From the NCBI RefSeq assembly GCF_004118975.1, contig NZ_CP035376.1, positions 434,001 through 498,000 of the forward strand: a stretch of 64,000 nt of DNA. Reading direction: 5' to 3'. Each line of letters starts with the position of its first letter. The stretch's first letter is position 1. A program made the translations under genes and the position numbers. Origin of the DNA: Luteimonas sp. YGD11-2. GTDB taxonomy: Bacteria > Pseudomonadota > Gammaproteobacteria > Xanthomonadales > Xanthomonadaceae. The notes beneath the pieces were generated by a model. That model was not told the origin of the DNA and made no database searches. It saw only the letters and a list, made by a program, of their open reading frames with translations. Positions 58,664 to 64,000 of the stretch are shown here, in pieces.

Positions 58664-59503
58664 TCAGGCTTCCAGTGCGGGCGCGGTGGCGCCGTCGGCG
58701 GCGCGCGCCGCGCGTGCGCGGGGGCCGTGGAAATAGGATTGCACCCACGGGTGGTCGACGCGTTCGACTTCCGACAGCGGGCCGATCGCCAGCACCCTGC
58801 GGTCGGCCAGCACCGCGACGCGGTCGCAGATGGCGTAGAGGGTGTCGAGGTCGTGGGTGATGAGGAACACGGTCAGGCCCAGCGCTTCCTGCAGGGTGCG
58901 GATCAGCTCGTCGAACGCCGCCGCGCCGATCGGGTCCAGGCCGGCGGTGGGCTCGTCGAGGAACATCAGTGGCGGATCGAGCGCCAGCGCACGGGCCACG
59001 CCGGCGCGCTTGCGCATGCCACCCGACAGCTGCGACGGCAGCTTGTCGATGGCATCCGCCGGCAGGCCGGCAAGCTTCACCTTCAGCAGCGCCAGTTCGT
59101 AGCGCAGCGAAGGGCTGATGCCGGGGTAGTGCTCCTTCAGCGGCACCTCGACGTTCTCGCCCACCGTCAGCGACGAGAACAGCGCGCCGTCCTGGAACAG
59201 CACGCCGGTGTGGCGCTCGATATACGAGCGTCCGGCGGCGTCGGCGTCGATCGCATCGATGCCGAACACCTCGATGCTGCCCGCATCCGGTGTACGCAGG
59301 CCGAGGATGGTGCGCATCAGCACCGACTTGCCGGTGCCCGAGCCGCCGACCACGCCGAGGATCTCGCCGCGGCGGACGTCGAGGTCGAGGCCTTCGTGGA
59401 CGACCTGCTTGCCGAACCGGTTTTCCAGCCCGCGCACGCGCACGATGATCCCGTCGTCGGCGTCCGGCGCGGTCGTGGCGTCGCGCTCGTTCGTGCTCAC
59501 CAT
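58664..59503 (-). CDS. MlaF-like ABC ATPase of the MCE transporter
   Basis: A 279-residue ATPase. Walker A is GGSGTGKSV, the signature LSGGMRKRAGVARALALD, Walker B LMFLDEPTAGLD and the H-loop LITHDLDT. The form GGSGTGKS and SGGMRKRAG is specific to MlaF/Mkl-type subunits of MCE lipid transporters. The start overlaps the permease gene by seven bases. It lies in the cytoplasm bound to the permease. Confidence 0.93.
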   Translation of the reverse strand: MVSTNERDATTAPDADDGIIVRVRGLENRFGKQVVHEGLDLDVRRGEILGVVGGSGTGKSVLMRTILGLRTPDAGSIEVFGIDAIDADAAGRSYIERHTGVLFQDGALFSSLTVGENVEVPLKEHYPGISPSLRYELALLKVKLAGLPADAIDKLPSQLSGGMRKRAGVARALALDPPLMFLDEPTAGLDPIGAAAFDELIRTLQEALGLTVFLITHDLDTLYAICDRVAVLADRRVLAIGPLSEVERVDHPWVQSYFHGPRARAARAADGATAPALEA

Positions 59504-60600
59504 CCCAGCTCCATGAACCACAGCGCGGCGAGCGCATCGAGCACGATCACCAGCGCGATCGCCTGCACCACGCTCGACGTCGTGCGCTCGCCCACCGACT
59601 GTGCGGTGCCTTCCACCTGCAATCCTTCCAGGCAGCCGATCAGCGCGATCAGCAGGGCGAACACCGGCGCCTTCGACAGGCCCACCAGCATGTGCCGCAG
59701 CTCGAAGGTGTCCTGCATCCGCGAGAGATAGCCCTGCGGCGGGATCTCGAGGCTGAAGACGCCGACCGTCAGGCCGCCGGCGAGACCCGCCACCATCGCC
59801 AGGAAGGTCAGCAGCGGCAGCATCACCATGAGCGCGATCACCCGCGGCAGCACCAGCAGGTCGATCGGATCGAGGCCGAGGGTGCGGATCGCGTCCACTT
59901 CCTCGCGGCTGACCATCGCCCCGATCTGCGCGGTGAACGCGCTGGCGGTGCGGCCGGCGAGGATGATCGCCGTCAGCAGCACGCCGAACTCGCGCAGGAA
60001 CGCGATGTTGACCAGCTCGACCACGAAGATCTGCGCACCGAACTCGGCAAGGATCGTCGAGCCGAGGAAAGCGATGACCGCGCCCACCAGGAACGACAGC
60101 AGCACCACCAGTGGCACCGCATCCAGCCCCACCTGTTCCATGTGCGCCACGGTGGGCGTGAGCCGGAAGCGCGACGGCTCCTTGATCAGGCGCATCAGCT
60201 TGATCAGGTTCTCGCCCAGGAAGCTGATCAGCGCCATGATCTCGCGGCCGTTGTCGACCATCGCGTAGCCGAGCCGGCCCAGCGCCGCGGCGAAGCCGTA
60301 CTCCTTCTTCTTCGCCGGGCGGTCGTCGTGCACGTCCTCGATCGCCGCCACCAAGGCGCGGTGGTCGTCGCGGAAACGGAACTGCTCGAAATCGATGCCG
60401 CGCCGGTGGGCGAAGCGCAGCAGCTGCAGTACGCCCACCGAGTCGATGCGTTCGATATGCGTGGCGTCCACCTCGTGCGCGTCCTCGGGGGCCTCGCGCA
60501 ACGCCTCGCCGATCTCGCCGGCATGGCTGAGCGTCCATCGCCCGCGCAGCACCATGCGGCCGTCGGGATCGGCGTCGAGGCTGGGCGCGGTGTCGATCAT
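59497..60600 (-). CDS. MlaE-type permease with N-terminal STAS domain
   Basis: A 367-residue permease. Residues about 1-95 are a STAS-like domain (GRWTLSHAGEIGEAL, ERIDSVGVLQLLRFA); in E. coli the equivalent MlaB is a separate protein. The rest is the MlaE fold, with LVGAVIAFLGSTILAEFGAQIF, GRTASAFTAQIGAMVSREEVDA and LVLPRVIA. It is the first gene of the operon. The ATG at 60600 begins the soluble domain. Confidence 0.92.
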   Translation of the reverse strand: MIDTAPSLDADPDGRMVLRGRWTLSHAGEIGEALREAPEDAHEVDATHIERIDSVGVLQLLRFAHRRGIDFEQFRFRDDHRALVAAIEDVHDDRPAKKKEYGFAAALGRLGYAMVDNGREIMALISFLGENLIKLMRLIKEPSRFRLTPTVAHMEQVGLDAVPLVVLLSFLVGAVIAFLGSTILAEFGAQIFVVELVNIAFLREFGVLLTAIILAGRTASAFTAQIGAMVSREEVDAIRTLGLDPIDLLVLPRVIALMVMLPLLTFLAMVAGLAGGLTVGVFSLEIPPQGYLSRMQDTFELRHMLVGLSKAPVFALLIALIGCLEGLQVEGTAQSVGERTTSSVVQAIALVIVLDALAALWFMELGW

Positions 60601-60727
60601 GCGGACGGAACGGGCATGCGGAGGGACGTGTCCGGGCGGCGCGGGCCGGTGCCGCATAGAGTACGCAATCGGGTCGTGAAGCTGTGCATCGCAGCAACGC
60701 ACGCGCCGCGCGTGCGATCCTGTGGCG

Positions 60728-61978
60728 ATGGATCGCCCGTCTCCGCACACCTACGGATATGCCGCCCGCATCGCCTTCGTGGTGGAGCTGGCCGAACACC
60801 TGCACGCCTACGGCACCACCGCACAGCGCCTGGAAGGCGCGGTCACCGACGTCTGCGAACAGCTGCAGCTGCACTGCGAGCCATGGGTGAACCCCACCGG
60901 CATGGTGCTGTCGTTCAACGACCCGCACCGGCCACCGGGCGACAGCGACACCACCCGGGTGATCCGTGCCGCGCCGGGTGATCTCGACCTGTCCAAGCTC
61001 AGCGAGGTGGACCGGATCACCGAGGAAGTCGTCGCCGGCCGCCTGGACCTGTCGGAAGGACATGCCGCGCTGCTGGCGCTGGACCTGCACAGGCCGGACT
61101 GGCGCGGCCGGCTGATCCATGTGCTGGCCTACGGCATGGTCGCTGCGGGCATCGCCGGGTTATGGCGGCTGCCATGGCTGGATATCGCCACCGCCTCGGC
61201 GATCGGCGTGCTGCTGGGCCAGCTCGATGCGGTGACCCGACGCAGCGTGCGCATGCGCGAATCCGCCGATGCGATCGCCGGCATGATCGCCGGCCTGGTG
61301 GCGATCGCGGTGGCCGGGTATGTCGCGCCGCTCAACCTCAATACCGTGATCATCGCGTCGCTGATCGTGATGCTGCCGGGCATGGCGCTGACCAACGCGG
61401 TCAACGAACTGACCAGCCAGCACCTGGTATCGGGAACGGTGCGGTTTGCCGGTGCGCTGACCACGGTGATGAAACTCACCGTCGGCACCATGATCGCGCT
61501 GACCGCGGCCCAGCTGGCGGGCGTGGAGCCGCAGGTGCGCGCCTGGCGTCCGCAGCCGGACTGGGTGGAGTGGGCCGCGATGCTGGTGGCCGCCTTCGCC
61601 TTCGCGGTGCTGTTCCGTGCCGCGCGCCGCGACTATCCACTGGTGATGGGTGCCGCGATCGGCGGCTACCTGATCTCCCGGTACGTGGGCCTGTCGCTGG
61701 GCGCGTCGGTGGGACTGTTCGCGTCCGCGCTGGTGGTCACCGCCGCCGGCAATGGCTACGCGCGCTGGGCCAACCGCCCCGGTGCGGTCATCCGCGTGCC
61801 CGGCATCATCATGCTGGTGCCGGGCAGCGCCAGCCTGCGTGGATTGATGAGCCTGTTCCAGCAACAGGACGTGGCCGTGGGGCAGGAGGCCATGCTCGGC
61901 GTGCTGAATATCATCCTGGCGCTGGTGGCCGGGCTGATGTTCGGAAACCTGCTGCTGCCATCGCGCAAAAGCCTGTAA
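60728..61978 (+). CDS. ThrE-like threonine/serine exporter
   Basis: A 416-residue membrane protein that joins the two ThrE halves: a soluble and five-helix ThrE domain (about 15-265, with EGHAALLALD and LPGMALTNAVNELTSQHLVSG), then a second five-helix ThrE_2 domain with VPGSASLRGL. Members export threonine, serine or small peptides. The start ATG at 60728 is preferred to a GTG two codons before. It is divergent from the MCE operon with about 130 bases between. A terminator lies after it. Confidence 0.87.
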   Translation: MDRPSPHTYGYAARIAFVVELAEHLHAYGTTAQRLEGAVTDVCEQLQLHCEPWVNPTGMVLSFNDPHRPPGDSDTTRVIRAAPGDLDLSKLSEVDRITEEVVAGRLDLSEGHAALLALDLHRPDWRGRLIHVLAYGMVAAGIAGLWRLPWLDIATASAIGVLLGQLDAVTRRSVRMRESADAIAGMIAGLVAIAVAGYVAPLNLNTVIIASLIVMLPGMALTNAVNELTSQHLVSGTVRFAGALTTVMKLTVGTMIALTAAQLAGVEPQVRAWRPQPDWVEWAAMLVAAFAFAVLFRAARRDYPLVMGAAIGGYLISRYVGLSLGASVGLFASALVVTAAGNGYARWANRPGAVIRVPGIIMLVPGSASLRGLMSLFQQQDVAVGQEAMLGVLNIILALVAGLMFGNLLLPSRKSL

Positions 61979-62034
61979 TCGGGCCAGCCTTCCGCGGTCT
62001 TCACCCGTGGACCGGCCGGGTCCGGGCCCATAAA

Positions 62035-62062
62035 GAAAACGCCGGCAATCGCCGGCGTTTTC
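62035..62062. terminator. bidirectional intrinsic terminator
   Basis: A perfect 12-bp stem GAAAACGCCGGC / GCCGGCGTTTTC with loop AATC. It has a TTTT run on both strands, so it can stop the ThrE-like transcript from the left and the H-NS transcript from the right. Confidence 0.92.
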
Positions 62063-62080
62063 GTCCGCTTCGCGGGTCCG

Positions 62081-62461
62081 TTACTGGATCAGGAAGTCCT
62101 CGATCTTCTTCCCGTTGGCAAGTTCCGCCGCCAGCCAGCGCGGATGCTTGCCGCGGCCCGTCCAGGTTTCATCCCGGTTGGCCGGATTGCGGTACTTCGG
62201 CGGCACCTTGCCGAGCTTGCGGCCAGCAGCGGACTTGCCGGCGGCCGCGGTCTTGCGCGTGCGCGGCGCGCTGCTGCCGGCGGTGCCACCGGTGCCGAAC
62301 AGCTCGGCGACGGTGTATCCCTCGGTCTTCAGCAGCGCCTCCACCTTGCGGCGCACGCTCGCGGCGGGCTTGCGCTTCTGCAGGGTGGTCTTGCGCTTGC
62401 GCGCCTGGGCGATCAGTGATTCGAGTTCACGGGGAGAAAGGGTATTGAGGTCGATCGCCAT
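62081..62461 (-). CDS. hns: H-NS family nucleoid protein
   Basis: A 126-residue histone-like protein. The N-terminal helix (LSPRELESLIAQARKRKTTLQKRKPA) serves dimerisation. An S/A/K-rich linker follows, and the C-terminal DNA-binding core is RNPANRDETWTGRGKHPRWL, with the TWTGRGK minor-groove hook. H-NS silences AT-rich, foreign DNA, such as the lower-GC type VI module at the start of this window. The ATG at 62461 begins the conserved dimerisation helix. It is preceded by about 275 bases with a terminator of proS. Confidence 0.93.
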   Translation of the reverse strand: MAIDLNTLSPRELESLIAQARKRKTTLQKRKPAASVRRKVEALLKTEGYTVAELFGTGGTAGSSAPRTRKTAAAGKSAAGRKLGKVPPKYRNPANRDETWTGRGKHPRWLAAELANGKKIEDFLIQ

Positions 62462-62600
62462 GCGCTGCTCCGGAAATGGTTGTTGGAATGGGAGTCGTCC
62501 TGACAGTGTGCGCGGCGATGGTAAAGCAAGCAGGCACGGCGGGGAAACCCCGGTGCAACCCGGGTGGAATATGCGGCCGGAGGTTTCCGGAGGTAAGACG

Positions 62601-62621
62601 GAAAAACCGGCCGCGCCGGTT
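62601..62621 (-). terminator. intrinsic terminator downstream of proS
   Basis: On the minus strand a 7-bp stem AACCGGC / GCCGGTT is followed by a TTTTT run (62602-62606 on the plus strand are A). It lies about 117 bases after the proS stop and separates it from the H-NS gene. Confidence 0.65.
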
Positions 62622-62737
62622 GTTCCCGTTTCCATCAGTCAGTGGCGGGCCGATGGGCAGCCCTGATGCGGTCGCGGCATATCCGGAGGTGCTGCGGAAT
62701 ACGCCCTGCAGACCCGCGTGGCCGCGCAGCCTCCGGA

Positions 62738-64000
62738 CTATTCGCCCAGCCCCAGCCGTGCGCGCAGATTGCCGCGGTCCAGATGTTCCGCGTCGCCGCC
62801 ACGCCGGGCGCGATATTCGAACGTGCCCGCCGCAAGCCCGCGCTCGGAGACCACCACCCGGTGCGGGATGCCGATCAGTTCCATGTCCGCGAACATCGGG
62901 CCGGGGCGCAGGCCGCGGTCGTCGAGTACCGCGTCCAGGCCCGCGGCACGCAGCTCGCGGTGCAGGGCCTCGGCGGCCTCGTCCACGTCGGGATTCTGCT
63001 TGGGATTGATGATGCACACCGCCACCTGCCACGGCGCCATCGGCTCGGGCCAGATGATGCCGGCATCGTCGTGGTTCTGTTCGATCGCCGCGGCCACGAT
63101 GCGCGACACGCCGATGCCGTAGCAGCCCATCGCCGGCACCACCGCCTTGCCCTGTTCGTCGAGCACGCTGAAACCCATGGCCTCGGCATAACGGCGGCCG
63201 AGCTGGAAGACATGGCCGACCTCGATGCCGCGCGCGATGCGGATCTCGCCGCCATCCAGTGCGCGATCACCCTCGGCGACATTGCGCAGGTCCGCGACCA
63301 GGTCTGGCTCGGGCAGGTCGCGCCCCCAGTTGACACCGGCCAGGTGGAAACCGGGCTGGTTGGCACCGACAACGAAATCGGCCAATGCGGCGACCTCGCG
63401 ATCGGCGACCACGCGGATCGCACGCGCAGGGGCCACCGGGCCCAGGAAACCCGGCTCGCTGCCGAGGTGATCGGCGATCTCGGCTTCCGTCGCCATGCGG
63501 TATTCGGCAAGCCCCGGCAGCTTGGCCAGCTTGATCTCGTTGATCGCGTGGTCACCGCGCATCAGCACGGCGACGAAACCGTCCTCGCCCATTACCGCCA
63601 CCGTCCGCACGGTGCGCGCCAGCGGGATGCCCAGCAGTGCGGCCACGTCCTCGCAGGTTTTCTGGGTGGGGGTTTCAACCCGCCGCATGTCCTCCGCGGG
63701 CGCCGGCCGTGGCGCCGGCTCCGCGGCCCCGGCCAGTTCGACGTTGGCCGCGTAATCCGAGGCGGTGGAAAACGCGATCGCGTCCTCGCCGGAATCGGCC
63801 AGCACGTGGAATTCATGCGAGGCGCTGCCGCCGATCGCGCCGGTATCGGCCTCGACCGCGCGGAATTCCAGCTGCAGGCGGGTAAAGATACGCACGTAGG
63901 CGTCGTACATCCGCCGGTATTGCGCGGCCATGCCGGCATCGTCGATATCGAACGAATAGGCGTCCTTCATCAGGAACTCGCGCGCGCGCATCACCCCGAA
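62738..64000 (-). CDS. proS: prolyl-tRNA synthetase, C-terminal part (partial)
   Basis: The gene enters the window at 64000 and its 5' end lies outside. The visible 420 residues begin [17 protein letters not shown] (class II motif 2 region), continue with the YbaK-type editing insertion ([26 protein letters not shown]), and then motif 3 [17 protein letters not shown]. The anticodon-binding domain comes last. The insertion marks the bacterial type ProS, which edits Ala-tRNA(Pro). Length and motifs are normal. Confidence 0.96.
   Translation of the reverse strand, partial: FGVMRAREFLMKDAYSFDIDDAGMAAQYRRMYDAYVRIFTRLQLEFRAVEADTGAIGGSASHEFHVLADSGEDAIAFSTASDYAANVELAGAAEPAPRPAPAEDMRRVETPTQKTCEDVAALLGIPLARTVRTVAVMGEDGFVAVLMRGDHAINEIKLAKLPGLAEYRMATEAEIADHLGSEPGFLGPVAPARAIRVVADREVAALADFVVGANQPGFHLAGVNWGRDLPEPDLVADLRNVAEGDRALDGGEIRIARGIEVGHVFQLGRRYAEAMGFSVLDEQGKAVVPAMGCYGIGVSRIVAAAIEQNHDDAGIIWPEPMAPWQVAVCIINPKQNPDVDEAAEALHRELRAAGLDAVLDDRGLRPGPMFADMELIGIPHRVVVSERGLAAGTFEYRARRGGDAEHLDRGNLRARLGLGE

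Overview
The window is a dense, high-GC (about 70 % by eye) gammaproteobacterial chromosome segment. The gene set and gene orders (lipB-lipA, waaA/tolC/pcm, TPP-riboswitch thiC, thrB, rimK, hppA, an H-NS homologue with the TWTGRGK core, a TonB receptor, UbiB-free but LPS-rich neighbourhoods) and the dispersed CCCTCACCCC...GCGGGAGAGGGG repeats point to the Xanthomonadaceae/Lysobacteraceae, most like Luteimonas or Lysobacter. The genus is an inference. No rRNA, tRNA, CRISPR array, transposase or phage gene was seen.

Layout. 1-4.3 kb: a type VI secretion cargo module of lower GC than the rest: the end of vgrG, a DUF4123 adaptor, two exported candidate immunity proteins and a Tle1-like DUF2235 lipase. 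4.4-7.2 kb: YiaA/B membrane protein, then ybeD-lipB-lipA for lipoate. 7.3-11.6 kb: Prc-type protease and two EamA/RarD exporters. 11.8-16.8 kb (minus): MacAB-like adaptor, ATPase and two permeases plus a small membrane protein. 17.0-22.5 kb: ABC-2 transporter, an exported amidohydrolase with a CIA30-like C-terminus and a DesK/DesR-type two-component pair. 22.6-29.9 kb: zinc-finger protein, glycosyltransferase, O-antigen-ligase-like protein, LpxL-type acyltransferase, WaaA, TolC and Pcm: an envelope/LPS block.

30.0-35.2 kb: TetR repressor divergent from a lipoprotein adaptor and RND pump across a 32-bp inverted repeat; TolC encoded next door could be the outer-membrane partner. 35.3-39.3 kb: thrB, TPP riboswitch, thiC, DUF4136 lipoprotein. 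39.4-45.8 kb: a ToxR-like membrane regulator with a beta-propeller, an AraC regulator and a large TonB-dependent receptor ending in a strong terminator. 46.2-52.7 kb: HDOD protein, soluble pyrophosphatase, an unusual RTX-repeat plus NleD-like (M91) zinc protease, and the proton-pumping pyrophosphatase. 53-57 kb: secreted protein, rimK and an OmpR-type two-component system. 56.9-60.6 kb (minus): MCE-type lipid transporter (STAS-MlaE permease, ATPase, MCE protein, PqiC-like lipoprotein). 60.7-64 kb: ThrE-like exporter, H-NS homologue and the 3' part of proS.

The most notable items are the T6SS lipase module with two candidate immunity genes, the RTX-M91 protease with no secretion genes beside it, a lipoprotein gene whose 5' end is occupied by a repeat element, and the ToxR-propeller/AraC/TonB receptor locus. 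All functional names rest on sequence motifs read by eye; no database search was possible.
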